DNA of 64,000 nucleotides. It comes from Algoriphagus chordae. GTDB taxonomy: Bacteria; Bacteroidota; Bacteroidia; Cytophagales; Cyclobacteriaceae. Of this stretch, positions 34,851-44,802 are shown piece after piece. The DNA lies in NCBI RefSeq assembly GCF_003254055.1, contig NZ_QKZT01000025.1:1-64000 (forward strand), given 5' to 3'. Position numbers and translations under genes: made by a program. The notes below the pieces were generated by a model. That model saw nothing but the letters and a program-made list of their open reading frames with translations, ran no database searches and was not told the origin of the DNA. Each line of letters starts with the position of its first letter. The stretch's first letter is position 1.

Positions 34851-37800
34851 TGAATCACGATTAGTCCGCTCACTGAATCTGTTGAGTTATCAAGTTCTGA
34901 CTGAAGCGTTAATTTGTAAATATAAGTTCCTTTTGCTGGATATTTGGTTTGGCTTTGTAAAAAAAACCAAGACAAATCCCCTATGTGAGCATTAGCTTTC
35001 ACTAAACGCTCGCTTTCTGAAAATAGTATCTTGCCGTCTGCTTGATAAACTGCGAGGCTAAGGATTAAGTTTTCTCCGGGTTGATTATGTTCAAGCTCAA
35101 AATGAGTTTCAATTTGGGTTGGATTGGGGTAAGTCTTATGCCTCAGTATCTGAAGTTTATTACTTCCTTTGACAGTAATCTCCTGACTAAAGAGAGTCTT
35201 GTTGCCTAAGATATCCCAAGCCTGTATAGTTACCAAATTCTTTCCTTCAATTAGTCCTTTTAATTCGAAATTCACTTTTCCTGATGTAAAAGTACTATTT
35301 TCTGATTTAAAAAACTCATTTAATACGATAGGCTCGTTTTGATTTATTTGAACGGTTAGATTTTCAGATGGTAAAAGGCCAGAAATATTGATGCCACTTG
35401 AATCTGAAAATGTGGCATCCATACCAATGGATGTAGAAGGAAAAGTAAATGGAGCCTGTTCTTTACCACCAAAAACCGCACTTATTTCTGGGCCTGCATT
35501 GTCCTCAGGAATATTGCCTGATGTCCCACCAATAATAGCCGTATTGAATCCAAAGGCTTCCCAATCTGGGTTTCGACTTTCTCCAAAGATCCGAATAGTA
35601 CCTTCACCAAAATCCATTGCTATGTTTTTGGGAATAATCATCTTTCCTTTGATTTGACCAGAGACAATTTTTCCGCTTCCTTTAAACAGTAGGATTTTTT
35701 CCTCTTTAAATTCCACTGGATTACTTTCATCCCCCAATGTTTGGCTAATAGCTGCCTTGTCATAAAGCTCTATGAGGTAGTTTCCGTTAAAATTTACAGC
35801 AATCCCGCCAGTGCTTGGGTTAATCACTTCCGCTTCGAATTCCAATTCTTGTAGAGCAGAAAGTGTGTCTAAGGGTTTTTTACTTGTTGGATCTTTGAAG
35901 GAAGTAAATTCAATTCGAAACTCAGGACTGGCCAACTTCATGCTAGGATCTGCCAAGAGGCTGAAATTTCGATTCAGTGCACCATTTTGACTTTGGTTTT
36001 TGGTGTTTCTGAAAATACTCCCTAAGTCCTGTGCCTGCCCATCTTCAAGTTTGAAAACCTCTTCCATAAAAGCTTTATTCAAAGAGAAGTTTACACTACT
36101 AAATACAGGTCTTCCTGTAGTCAACAATCCTATTGCACCTTTGTTAGGAGCAATTAGGAGTTCTTCGGCAGCAGATCTCAAGAATGGGCTATCATGTCTT
36201 CCAAATTCGCAGGTAGCAGTCATCCAAAGGGCTAGATGCTCCTGGTCTGCCCAATTGGCAATATCAGAAGTCATGAATACTTCCTCGGCTGTCAGGGTAG
36301 TTTCGTTGCCATGGCCTATATAATTAATGATTAAGGAGCCTCGATTTAAAGTTTCCTCAAGTGCTGTTTTAGCTTGAGGTGAGGATTGGCTTTCACCAGT
36401 TCTCTCTTGTTCAAACCTGTCCAAATACAACTTTACCTGCTTATATTCTTTATGATTTGTATTCAGGAAATTTGAATGGGCTTCAGAATCCCGTAAGTGA
36501 ATGTTGTTGTCCCCATCATCAGCAAAAAGCGTCAGAGTCTTTTTCCAGTCTCCAGCTTTAGGTTTGCTTTCGTAGTCGATGATTTTATCTACTACAATTT
36601 TGGCTTCTTGAGCATTGATTACAGGAAGCCTACCAACACCAATTTTCATTAATTCATCGCCTTCCCGAGTTTCTTCCCAGTTTCCCTGCCCAAATTCAAG
36701 TAAGGAGAAATAATCATCTGAACTATAGGTTTTGAGTGGATTCAGACTGTTTCTACTAGTGTAAATAGGGACAAGGTTAGGTCTTCCCCCTAAGACTCCT
36801 TTGTAATCAAAAGTCCCTTTCCCAAGGATCAGGACATTTTGAAGTTTTTTTCCTTCATGATAATGCCAGGCTATAAAATTGCGTATTGCATTCAAATCAG
36901 CGTTGCCGTAGCCAAAGGAATCGTAGATCTCGTCGAGATAAGCTACTTCTGAATAGATCCCCATTCCTATTTTGTGAAGACTCAATTTCTCAGCAGAATT
37001 TCTCAATTCCTGCGGAGCAATAATTAGTAAATCAGGCCATGAAGATTGTAGTCTTAGTTCAAGGTTTACTGGCTCGAATTCAGAGGTTCCACTTGCTTTT
37101 TCTTTATCAAAAACAATGAGTTTCTTTCCGCTTATGCTTGATCCTGTGCTTATATCCAGGGCTTTAGGATTGTAAAAATCTTCGATTTCCCAAACTGATA
37201 AATCAGGTAAGGTCGAGATTGAAAATGTTTGGGTCTGACTTAATGAATAAATACCTACATCAATCGATTCACTAGAGTAGGGGACTCCGATCCCTATGTA
37301 TTCAAAATAACCAGCATCATTTGGATTGAGAGCTTGGAATGAGATTCTGAACCGCTCGATTTTATTTCCAGCTGGAGAAAAGCTTTCGTCGAGGATAGCC
37401 TCTAAGCCTTTGATACCATAGGTACTACTGGGGATGCCTTCGAATGAACTTTCTGCTATAGACAAGTCATCTACTGCAAGGCTGATTTCCGAATCTGAGG
37501 TTGATCTAGCCATTATTTTCCCAACTATTTTCCAATCAGCACTTACATTGGTTTCTAGGGGGAATGCGTATCCGCGCGTTACTCCTGGAGCTACCGCACG
37601 TGAATACCATGTTCTACCAGAATTTAGAATGTTATTTTCATCTTCCTTGAGCCAGTTCCACTGATATAGAATGGAAGGAGTCGTATTGCCAAGTTCCCCG
37701 GTGATAGTTTCGATCCGTTTAGGATTTTGAGATATTCCAATCAGATAACTAATGGATTCAGCAAATTGATTAGACTGATATTCTATTTGCCCTTCGGTAA

Positions 37801-38101
37801 ACTCGAAACTATTTGGAGAAGAAAGATAGAAATACAAGTTGCCGTCTTTTTCCAAGCCTGGGATCTCCTGCAAGCCTAGATTTTCGCTTTGCAAAAGTTG
37901 TGGCAGCATACCGGGATACCCATATATTGAAATTTCACTTAAAGAAGCCGCACCTAACTGCTCGGCTTGTGTAGCAGAGATTTTATAAATGCCTTCTTCA
38001 GAGATAGTGAATTTGAAAAATGAATTTTGTCCAGAAGCAGAACCTATCAACAGAAAGTTGAAGAGTAGGAAAAATAGCGTCTTCTGGCCTTGTAGAATCA
38101 T
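34847..38101 (-). CDS. porU: T9SS C-terminal signal peptidase / sortase PorU
   Basis: A 1084-residue surface protease of the gingipain (C25) family. A signal peptide (about 1-24) and a long N-terminal beta-rich region precede the caspase-like domain, whose catalytic pair is H597 in NYIGHGNE and C631 in TATCEFG. An Ig-like region follows and finally its own T9SS C-terminal domain (YPNPTQIETHF ... LIVIQ). It removes the C-terminal signal of secreted cargo and joins it to anionic lipopolysaccharide. Coupled upstream to pssA and downstream to porV by 4-bp overlaps, so dosage is set by one mRNA. ATG start. Confidence 0.95.
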   Translation of the reverse strand: MILQGQKTLFFLLFNFLLIGSASGQNSFFKFTISEEGIYKISATQAEQLGAASLSEISIYGYPGMLPQLLQSENLGLQEIPGLEKDGNLYFYLSSPNSFEFTEGQIEYQSNQFAESISYLIGISQNPKRIETITGELGNTTPSILYQWNWLKEDENNILNSGRTWYSRAVAPGVTRGYAFPLETNVSADWKIVGKIMARSTSDSEISLAVDDLSIAESSFEGIPSSTYGIKGLEAILDESFSPAGNKIERFRISFQALNPNDAGYFEYIGIGVPYSSESIDVGIYSLSQTQTFSISTLPDLSVWEIEDFYNPKALDISTGSSISGKKLIVFDKEKASGTSEFEPVNLELRLQSSWPDLLIIAPQELRNSAEKLSLHKIGMGIYSEVAYLDEIYDSFGYGNADLNAIRNFIAWHYHEGKKLQNVLILGKGTFDYKGVLGGRPNLVPIYTSRNSLNPLKTYSSDDYFSLLEFGQGNWEETREGDELMKIGVGRLPVINAQEAKIVVDKIIDYESKPKAGDWKKTLTLFADDGDNNIHLRDSEAHSNFLNTNHKEYKQVKLYLDRFEQERTGESQSSPQAKTALEETLNRGSLIINYIGHGNETTLTAEEVFMTSDIANWADQEHLALWMTATCEFGRHDSPFLRSAAEELLIAPNKGAIGLLTTGRPVFSSVNFSLNKAFMEEVFKLEDGQAQDLGSIFRNTKNQSQNGALNRNFSLLADPSMKLASPEFRIEFTSFKDPTSKKPLDTLSALQELEFEAEVINPSTGGIAVNFNGNYLIELYDKAAISQTLGDESNPVEFKEEKILLFKGSGKIVSGQIKGKMIIPKNIAMDFGEGTIRIFGESRNPDWEAFGFNTAIIGGTSGNIPEDNAGPEISAVFGGKEQAPFTFPSTSIGMDATFSDSSGINISGLLPSENLTVQINQNEPIVLNEFFKSENSTFTSGKVNFELKGLIEGKNLVTIQAWDILGNKTLFSQEITVKGSNKLQILRHKTYPNPTQIETHFELEHNQPGENLILSLAVYQADGKILFSESERLVKANAHIGDLSWFFLQSQTKYPAKGTYIYKLTLQSELDNSTDSVSGLIVIQ

Positions 38102-38790
38102 TCCGAACTCATGCCATTTTCCACAACTGACAAACCTAGATAGGCTAAAATTAAGATAGGGATACCAGCCAATCCAAATAATAAAATGAGCCCTAGGCCA
38201 ATTACTATAAGCAGATACCTGAATTTATTAGCTGCTAACGCATAGGATTTGAATTTCAGCGCGATCAGCGGAAGCTCCACAACTAGGAGAATTGCGAATA
38301 CCCAAGCTATGGCTACTAAGAAAAATGGCGAAGTAAGCCAAGTCCCTACCCAAGGCCATTGAATGGCGAAGTAGGGCAGTGTGCTGATAAATAATGCATT
38401 TGCAGGAGTTGGTAAGCCGATAAATTTATCTGTTTGTCGAGTGTCCAAGTTGAACTTTGCTAATCGCATAGCAGAAAGAAGCGGGACTATTAAGGTGAGA
38501 TAGGGGAGCCATTCGATTTCAGAATCAACTTTGGCCATTTGGAAAAGAATCATTCCTGGAAGCACTCCAAAGGAAACCAAGTCAGCCAATGAATCCAGCT
38601 GTTTACCAAGCTCACCTTGCACATTCAGAAGTCTGGCTGCAAAGCCATCAAAGAAGTCAAATACAGCAGCTAAAATGATGAAATAAGCTCCTGAAACTAT
38701 GTTTCCATTGATCACCCAAATAATTCCAATTACTCCTGAAAGTAGATTGAGAAGCGTGATAGCATTTGGGATATGCGATTTGATTTTCAA
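38098..38790 (-). CDS. pssA: CDP-diacylglycerol-serine O-phosphatidyltransferase (PssA)
   Basis: A 230-residue integral membrane enzyme of the CDP-alcohol phosphatidyltransferase family. The motif DGFAARLLN...GELGKQLDSLADLVSFG gives the full DGxxAR-x8-GxxxD-x3-D active site. It makes phosphatidylserine, precursor of phosphatidylethanolamine, the main phospholipid. The start is TTG at 38790, overlapping the upstream stop as TTGA (38787-38790); it gives the family N-terminus MKIKSHIPN, while the next Met lies far inside the enzyme, so TTG is accepted. 4-bp coupling on both sides. Confidence 0.92.
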   Translation of the reverse strand: MKIKSHIPNAITLLNLLSGVIGIIWVINGNIVSGAYFIILAAVFDFFDGFAARLLNVQGELGKQLDSLADLVSFGVLPGMILFQMAKVDSEIEWLPYLTLIVPLLSAMRLAKFNLDTRQTDKFIGLPTPANALFISTLPYFAIQWPWVGTWLTSPFFLVAIAWVFAILLVVELPLIALKFKSYALAANKFRYLLIVIGLGLILLFGLAGIPILILAYLGLSVVENGMSSE

Positions 38791-39440
38791 GACCTTGCGT
38801 TTTTGCCCACAAATGGGTTATGAGTTTTTTCGAAAGCTATAGTCGTTTCGGGCCCATGTCCTGGATATACAACAGTTTCTTCCGGGAGGGTGAAAAGCTG
38901 TGATTTGATTTTGCTTAGCAATAAGTCATGATCTCCTCCTGGTAAATCTGTTCGACCGATACTTCCTCTGAAAAGGGTGTCTCCGCCAATGCATCGATGA
39001 GAAGCCTCATGATAAAAAACTACATGACCTGGAGCATGTCCCGGTACAAAGATGATTTTGAGTACTTCATCCCCAACCTTGATCTCATCGCCTTCGACAA
39101 GAAATCCATCGGCTTCACTGCTTTCATAGCCCACCATGCCATAGTTGGGAGCGTACACTTCCACCGCCTTCAGCACAGCAGCTTCTTCCTTATGAATTAG
39201 CAGTTCGACACCAAAAGTCTTTTTTGCCCAAGCATTTCCTAGGACATGATCGATATGACAATGTGTATTGAGTAATTGGGTGATTCTGATTTTTTTCTCC
39301 GTCACAAAATCTAACAATTCCTTTCGCTCTGCGAGATCAAAACAGCCCGGATCTATCAAAGTACCGTTGCCTTTTTCATCGTATAACAAATAAGTGTTTT
39401 CCTGAAAAGGGTTGAATGTAAAAGACTTAATATAAAGCAT
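38787..39440 (-). CDS. MBL-fold metallo-hydrolase (glyoxalase II-like)
   Basis: A 217-residue metallo-beta-lactamase-fold protein. The zinc/iron-site motifs are present: NTHCHIDH (HxHxDH), PGHAPGHVVF, GGDTLFRGSIGRTDLPGG and a C-terminal VYPGHGPETT. It resembles YcbL-type short glyoxalase II proteins that hydrolyse thioesters such as S-lactoyl derivatives; the acyl donor is unknown. The open frame starts at 39467 but its ATG at 39440 (MLYIKSF) fits the family start. A TTATTTTG box (minus strand, 39465-39472) may be its -7 element. First gene of the pssA-porU-porV string. Confidence 0.88.
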   Translation of the reverse strand: MLYIKSFTFNPFQENTYLLYDEKGNGTLIDPGCFDLAERKELLDFVTEKKIRITQLLNTHCHIDHVLGNAWAKKTFGVELLIHKEEAAVLKAVEVYAPNYGMVGYESSEADGFLVEGDEIKVGDEVLKIIFVPGHAPGHVVFYHEASHRCIGGDTLFRGSIGRTDLPGGDHDLLLSKIKSQLFTLPEETVVYPGHGPETTIAFEKTHNPFVGKNARS

Positions 39441-39496
39441 GGGAAATGTATTGTTGTAAAGGAACAAAATAAGGAATTAAACCTTTATTTTGGGCT

Positions 39497-40543
39497 ATGG
39501 AAATTGATTTTTTGCTTATTGGACAAGGACTCGCTGGAACAGCGCTGGCCTATAGACTGAAGCAAGCTGGAAAGAAAATTAGGATAATCGATCAGCCTGG
39601 AGCTAATAATTCGAGTAGAATTGCTGCTGGGCTTTATAATCCTGTAACGGGTCGGAAGATGGTGAAAACTTGGAAAGCCGATTCTCTTTTTCCTGAGATC
39701 AAACCGTTTTATCAAGAATTAGAAGATCTTACTGGTGCTAAATTTCTAACAGAAAAGCCAATCTATAGACCATTTCTAAGTATCGAAGAGCAAAACGAAT
39801 GGATGGGACATAGTGCTGATCCGGATTTTGAACCATATTTGGAGAAGATTTATGCTGATAGTCAATCCGAATTTCTCAAGGATCCTTATGGCGGAGTAAT
39901 GCTTCGCAATTCAGGTTGGTTGAACATCAACAATCTACTTGATGCAATGTCTTCGTATTTTAAGGAAGAATTGATCTTGGAGAAATTTGACGAAAGTTTA
40001 CTTCTATTTGAGAATAACAATTGGACTTACCAGGATTTAAAGGCAAAATCTCTAGTTTACTGTAATGGCTTAGGGGCGATGAATTCCAGGTTTTTCAATT
40101 ACCTTCCATTTGCTCCTGTTAAAGGTGAGATTTTGGAAGTTAAGCAAGGATTTACTCCTGATTATGTGGTGAATAGAGGGGTTTTCAGAGTTCACTTGGG
40201 GAATAGTGTACATCGAGTGGGCTCCACCTATACTAAACATGATTTGGACTTGGGGGCGACAAATGCTGCAAAAACAGAGCTTTTGGAGAAATTGACAAAT
40301 TTGGTTCGAATGCCTGTGGATGGAATTATCACCCATAAGACTGGTATTAGACCAGCGACTAGAGATAGAAAACCATTCATGGGAAAACATCCTTTCGAGC
40401 AAGGCGTTTACCTATTCAATGGTTTTGGAGCCAAGGGAGTGTCACTTATTCCATATTTCAGTGAACAAATGGTTTCATTTCTACTAAATAATAAGGCTAT
40501 TGACAGAGAAGTGGACATAGCTCGGTATTTTAATTATATTTAA
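39497..40543 (+). CDS. FAD-dependent oxidoreductase, DAO family (MnmC C-domain-like)
   Basis: A 348-residue flavoprotein starting with DFLLIGQGLAGTALAYRL, the FAD fold, and containing SSRIAAGLYNPVTGRKMVKTW, which resembles the FAD-domain segment of MnmC. The C-terminal half has GIRPATRDRKPFMG and the NGFGAKGVSLIPY flavin cap. It is single-domain: the methyltransferase half of MnmC is absent. Substrate unknown; amine or amino-acid oxidation is the family chemistry. It is divergent from the MBL gene and separated from the next gene by 21 bp, so it may lead an operon with it and yicC. Confidence 0.78.
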   Translation: MEIDFLLIGQGLAGTALAYRLKQAGKKIRIIDQPGANNSSRIAAGLYNPVTGRKMVKTWKADSLFPEIKPFYQELEDLTGAKFLTEKPIYRPFLSIEEQNEWMGHSADPDFEPYLEKIYADSQSEFLKDPYGGVMLRNSGWLNINNLLDAMSSYFKEELILEKFDESLLLFENNNWTYQDLKAKSLVYCNGLGAMNSRFFNYLPFAPVKGEILEVKQGFTPDYVVNRGVFRVHLGNSVHRVGSTYTKHDLDLGATNAAKTELLEKLTNLVRMPVDGIITHKTGIRPATRDRKPFMGKHPFEQGVYLFNGFGAKGVSLIPYFSEQMVSFLLNNKAIDREVDIARYFNYI

Positions 40544-40564
40544 AGACATCTTTCAGCAAATCGA

Positions 40565-43500
40565 ATGCGATATCACCTTTTCAGAATTTTAATTTTTGCT
40601 GGGTTATGGTTGAACTCTTTTTTTGCAGTCGCTCAGTTTGATCAGGAGCGATTTGGCAAAAACAGAATTCAGCACCAGCAATTTGAATGGTATTTTTACT
40701 CCTCAAATAATTTTGAGGTGTATTATTATGACCGTGGAGGAGCCAATGCCAAGATGGCCATTGATTACCTTGAAAGTGAGTTTAACCGAATCACGCAGAT
40801 GATTGGGTATGTCGCCTATACCAAGCCGAAAATTTATATTTATAATTCTCCCGAGGAACTCTTGCAGAGTAATATCAATCTCAATAAAGAAGAATATAAT
40901 GAGGAGGGGCAAACAAATTTCAACAGACTTTTAGCTGAAATATCCTATAAAGGGGAGGTTGATTTATTTAAAGAGGATTTAATCTATGGAACGACTAAAA
41001 TCATCATAGAAGAAATGTTGTATGGCTCCTCAGTCTCCGATGCTTTCCAAGCCAACCTTACTAACAGCTTTCCAGAATGGTATGTGGATGGTATGGCCTT
41101 GTATTTGGCGAAAGGATGGAGTAGGGAAATGGATGATTATGTGAGGCATTATTTCCAAGAAGATAAAAACCCTAAAATTCTCAAGTTAAAGGAAAAAGAG
41201 GCTGCCTTGGTTGGTCAGTCTGTTTGGAATTACATCGCTGAAAGGTATGGTAAAAGGTATGTTTCCAGTATTTTGAATCTTTCAAGAATCAATCGTAATG
41301 AAGAAAATAGTATTGCAAATACGGTTGGGCTGAATTATAACACGTTCAAAGAAGATTGGAAAAAGTATTACCTCACTATCAATAAACAAGTTTCTACTAC
41401 ATTCAAGGACCCGAATAAGGATGCTGCCGTAGCTGAAACTTCCCCGAAATTTATAGGAGCAATTAATGATATCAAATTTAGTCCAGATGGCTTGAATTTG
41501 GCCTATGTTATCAATAATGAAGGTAAGTATAAAGTGCAGGTGCGGGAGCTCAGTACCGGAAGAGAACAAACAATCTTTGCTGGCGGAACCTCCTTACAAG
41601 ATCAACCAGCAAATTTCACCTCTCCGATAATTGCTTGGAAAGACTCAGCAAATATTGCCATCGCTTCCTTCAAAAGAGGTTTTACTACACTGAGACTTAG
41701 ATCAATTGACGGATCTAATCAGGATAAAATTTTTCTAAGAAACATCACTCAAATCCTTAGCCTTGATTTCAATAGCACTGGGAAAAACATGGTGCTTTCG
41801 GCGATCTCAAATGGGAAGTCTGATATCTATACGCTTAATGCTAGGGGAGCTGGTAGAAGATTGACAAATGATTCTTATGATGAATTGACGCCAGTTTTCT
41901 TGAATGATTCCACGATTATTTACTCTTCGAATGCAACAGATTTGCCGGATTCTTTGATGGGGAAAAATCTGGAATTGGCCTCCTTGCCTAATAACTATAA
42001 TCTCTACATGGTACAGGTGACGGATACGATCATCACCAAGCAACTGACCAATTCAAATAGTAAAAATATAAGGCCTAGAAAAATCAACAGTAACGCAATA
42101 GTATACCTCTCTGACCTCTCTGGGATAAATAACCTGATGCGGATGAGCATCGGAAACCAGGTCTCAAATCAAATTTCGGCATTCAACAAAAGTATTGAGG
42201 CATTTGATGTCAATAGCCGAATGAATAGAATGGCCTACTCGGTGCGCGATGGTAGAGAGAGTTACTTGGTGGTAGAAGGCTTCTCTAATTCTGATCAATT
42301 TACTCCGAGTACTCCAAGAGTCCAGTTGGAGCAGGCAAAAAGCCTCAATGAAAGATTAGCTGCGAGACGCTTGCTGGAGGCACAGGAAGCTAAAGACAAT
42401 CAACCGCAAGTGACAGAGCGAGCAAATACCATTACTCAATCTCAAATAAAACTTGATACTATAGCAAAAAACACCACTTCTTCCATTGATCTCAAGCGAT
42501 TGAGTTTTGAATCTAAAAATGGGGTTAATACGGACAATTATACTTTCGACACCCTTCCAAATAATCTGGGTTCTCCAACTGAATCCTCTTCAGAATCCAA
42601 AACAAATTTGTTAGAGTCCTTTAGAAAGAAGAGTTTACAAAAACGAGTGGTTGGGCCAAGAGAAATGGAACCTCAGTTTTTTATCAACAATATTAATACT
42701 CGATTTGTAGTGGATCCTTTGAGAGGTTTTGGCTTAGGGCTTACGGGCAAAATGACCGACCTTCTAGATAATCATTCCTTCCAAGGTGGAGTGATGACTA
42801 CCCTAGACTTCAGATCGGGAGGTGATATTTTCTTTGAATATGATTATTTGAAAAGCAGGGTTGATTTCAAAGGTAGATTTGATCGTAAAACAATTCGTGT
42901 TTCTGAAGGTGATATTACTTTTCAGAAATATGTGCTAACAAAATTTGAAGCTGGATTTTCGTATCCTCTGAATCCTAATGCAAGATTCTCACTATCTCCT
43001 TTTGTAGCAAAAACACAATATTTCAACCTCAACCCAGATTCTTTAATCTACGGGCAAGACCCTGATCAAAATAGGTTGGATGTCAATTATATTGGTGGTA
43101 AAGCGGAATTCGTATTTGATCGTACTCAGCCTTTAGGACTGTACTCGCAATCTGGATTCAAAGGGAAAATTGGATATGTTCAATATCAATCTTTCAATCA
43201 CAAGGATCGGTCTTTTGGTAATTTTTATCTGGACTTACGTGAGTACAGAAAAATACACAAGAACATAGTAATTGCGGCAAGATTGTATGCAGGATCATTT
43301 ATGGGGAGCAACCCACAGACTTATATGTTGGGAGGGATGGATAACTGGCTTTTCAATGAGTTTTACCGTCCACCATCCAACAGGCCTGAGTCTTCACCTA
43401 TTCGAAATCCAACAGGCGTAGAGAATTCAAATATTCTTTTTGCGGACTTTGTGGATTTGCGAGGATATGATTACGATGAAATTCGAGGGAGAAATATGGT

Positions 43501-43855
43501 CACATTTACTACTGAGTTGAGGATCCCTATTTTTTCTTACTTGACTAGAGGAAATATTACATCAAATTTCATTCGAAATTTTCAATTGGTTGGATTCTAT
43601 GACATTGGATCGGCTTGGAATGATGCGGCTCCATGGGAGCGTATTAATGACCAAAATACAGAGGTGATTAATACAGATGGTTCTCCTTTTACTATTGTTT
43701 TAAATAATTTCAACAACCCTTGGCTGCAAAGTTATGGTGCAGGATTACGCACAGTTTTGCTTAACTATTATGTCAAATTTGATGTAGCACGTCCAATTCG
43801 AAATTATGAAGCAGAAGACTTAAAGTTCTATGTAACTTTGGGCATCAATTTCTAA
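40565..43855 (+). CDS. Large envelope protein: inactive gluzincin-like domain, TolB-type propeller and C-terminal beta-barrel
   Basis: A 1096-residue exported protein. After a signal peptide (about 1-24, ending FAVAQ) comes a domain of about 250 residues resembling peptidase MA: the helix normally carrying HExxH reads IIIEEMLYG, and the third-ligand block is PEWYVDGMALY (D for E), so zinc cannot be bound in the usual way. Residues about 290-580 contain TolB/WD40-like repeats (IKFSPDGLNLAYV, LDFNSTGKNMVLS and others). A low-complexity linker (about 600-690) leads to a ~400-residue barrel ending in LGINF, similar to bacterial surface antigen/Omp85 barrels. Probably outer-membrane. Function unknown. 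Confidence 0.75.
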   Translation: MRYHLFRILIFAGLWLNSFFAVAQFDQERFGKNRIQHQQFEWYFYSSNNFEVYYYDRGGANAKMAIDYLESEFNRITQMIGYVAYTKPKIYIYNSPEELLQSNINLNKEEYNEEGQTNFNRLLAEISYKGEVDLFKEDLIYGTTKIIIEEMLYGSSVSDAFQANLTNSFPEWYVDGMALYLAKGWSREMDDYVRHYFQEDKNPKILKLKEKEAALVGQSVWNYIAERYGKRYVSSILNLSRINRNEENSIANTVGLNYNTFKEDWKKYYLTINKQVSTTFKDPNKDAAVAETSPKFIGAINDIKFSPDGLNLAYVINNEGKYKVQVRELSTGREQTIFAGGTSLQDQPANFTSPIIAWKDSANIAIASFKRGFTTLRLRSIDGSNQDKIFLRNITQILSLDFNSTGKNMVLSAISNGKSDIYTLNARGAGRRLTNDSYDELTPVFLNDSTIIYSSNATDLPDSLMGKNLELASLPNNYNLYMVQVTDTIITKQLTNSNSKNIRPRKINSNAIVYLSDLSGINNLMRMSIGNQVSNQISAFNKSIEAFDVNSRMNRMAYSVRDGRESYLVVEGFSNSDQFTPSTPRVQLEQAKSLNERLAARRLLEAQEAKDNQPQVTERANTITQSQIKLDTIAKNTTSSIDLKRLSFESKNGVNTDNYTFDTLPNNLGSPTESSSESKTNLLESFRKKSLQKRVVGPREMEPQFFINNINTRFVVDPLRGFGLGLTGKMTDLLDNHSFQGGVMTTLDFRSGGDIFFEYDYLKSRVDFKGRFDRKTIRVSEGDITFQKYVLTKFEAGFSYPLNPNARFSLSPFVAKTQYFNLNPDSLIYGQDPDQNRLDVNYIGGKAEFVFDRTQPLGLYSQSGFKGKIGYVQYQSFNHKDRSFGNFYLDLREYRKIHKNIVIAARLYAGSFMGSNPQTYMLGGMDNWLFNEFYRPPSNRPESSPIRNPTGVENSNILFADFVDLRGYDYDEIRGRNMVTFTTELRIPIFSYLTRGNITSNFIRNFQLVGFYDIGSAWNDAAPWERINDQNTEVINTDGSPFTIVLNNFNNPWLQSYGAGLRTVLLNYYVKFDVARPIRNYEAEDLKFYVTLGINF

Positions 43856-43869
43856 CTACAGATTTTATT

Positions 43870-44751
43870 ATGATCAAATCAATGACCGGCTTCGGAAATG
43901 CCGGATTTGAAGATGAGCGAATGGTGATCCAAGTGGAGGTACGAACGCTCAATTCAAAATTCTTGGACCTTTCCATCCGAAGCCCTAGGCAGTTTAATGA
44001 TAAAGAACTCGAAATCAGAAACCTGGTTCAGTCGATTTTAGATCGTGGTAAAGTGAGTGTTTCGATTGATTTTCAATCCAAAGGTTCGGCTGAGATGCCT
44101 GTTAGTATCAATGAAGAGCTGTTTGCACTTTTTTATCAAAAATATAAGGGGCTTGCGGATACTGTGAAGGACGATTCTCAAGATCTTTTCAAATTGGCGC
44201 TACAATCTCCAACGGTAATTACGCAGGTGACAGGTGAGCAAAGAGATGATCAGGCAGATTGGGAGGAAATCAAAAAAGTTCTGACCAAAGCATTAAATAC
44301 CTGTGATTCCTTTAGGCAAGATGAGGGAAATTCCCTGGAAGAGAAGCTTCAGGGAAATATCAAGACCATAGCATCTGGCTTAGAGAAGATTCAGGAAGAA
44401 GAAGGAAATCGAAAAGATAGAATTAAGCAAAAGATTCGAAACCATTTCAATGAATGGCTGGACGAAAATTCCTTTGATGCCAATCGCTTTGAGCAAGAGC
44501 TGATTTATTACTTTGAGAAACTAGATATTACCGAAGAGATAGTAAGGCTGGATACACATTTGAAGTATTTTGCCAAATGTCTCCATGAAGAAGCAAACCA
44601 GGGCAAGAAGCTTGGTTTTATCAGTCAAGAAATAGGTAGAGAGATCAATACGATTGGATCTAAGGCTAATGATGCAGGCATGCAAAAGCACGTGATTCTG
44701 ATGAAAGATGAACTTGAAAAAATTAAGGAACAAGCATTGAATGTATTATAA
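43870..44751 (+). CDS. yicC: YicC-family endoribonuclease
   Basis: A 293-residue cytoplasmic protein. The start MIKSMTGFGNA and the C-terminal HEEANQGKKLGFISQEIGREINTIGSKANDAG are the two diagnostic YicC/YloC blocks. Family members form a hexameric endoribonuclease that acts on small RNAs and their targets; metal ligands include the C-terminal glutamates. It starts 14 bp after the large envelope gene and ends at a strong terminator, so it is the last gene of a unit. Confidence 0.93.
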   Translation: MIKSMTGFGNAGFEDERMVIQVEVRTLNSKFLDLSIRSPRQFNDKELEIRNLVQSILDRGKVSVSIDFQSKGSAEMPVSINEELFALFYQKYKGLADTVKDDSQDLFKLALQSPTVITQVTGEQRDDQADWEEIKKVLTKALNTCDSFRQDEGNSLEEKLQGNIKTIASGLEKIQEEEGNRKDRIKQKIRNHFNEWLDENSFDANRFEQELIYYFEKLDITEEIVRLDTHLKYFAKCLHEEANQGKKLGFISQEIGREINTIGSKANDAGMQKHVILMKDELEKIKEQALNVL

Positions 44752-44753
44752 AG

Positions 44754-44780
44754 AAAGGGGCTTTTGCCCCTTTTATTTTT
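44754..44780 (+). terminator. Rho-independent terminator after yicC
   Basis: Stem AAGGGGC/GCCCCTT (44755-44761 with 44766-44772), T-rich loop, then TTATTTTTT. Starts 3 bp after the yicC stop codon. Confidence 0.88.
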
Positions 44781-44802
44781 TCCATACAACAGTTAAGGAG
44801 AC

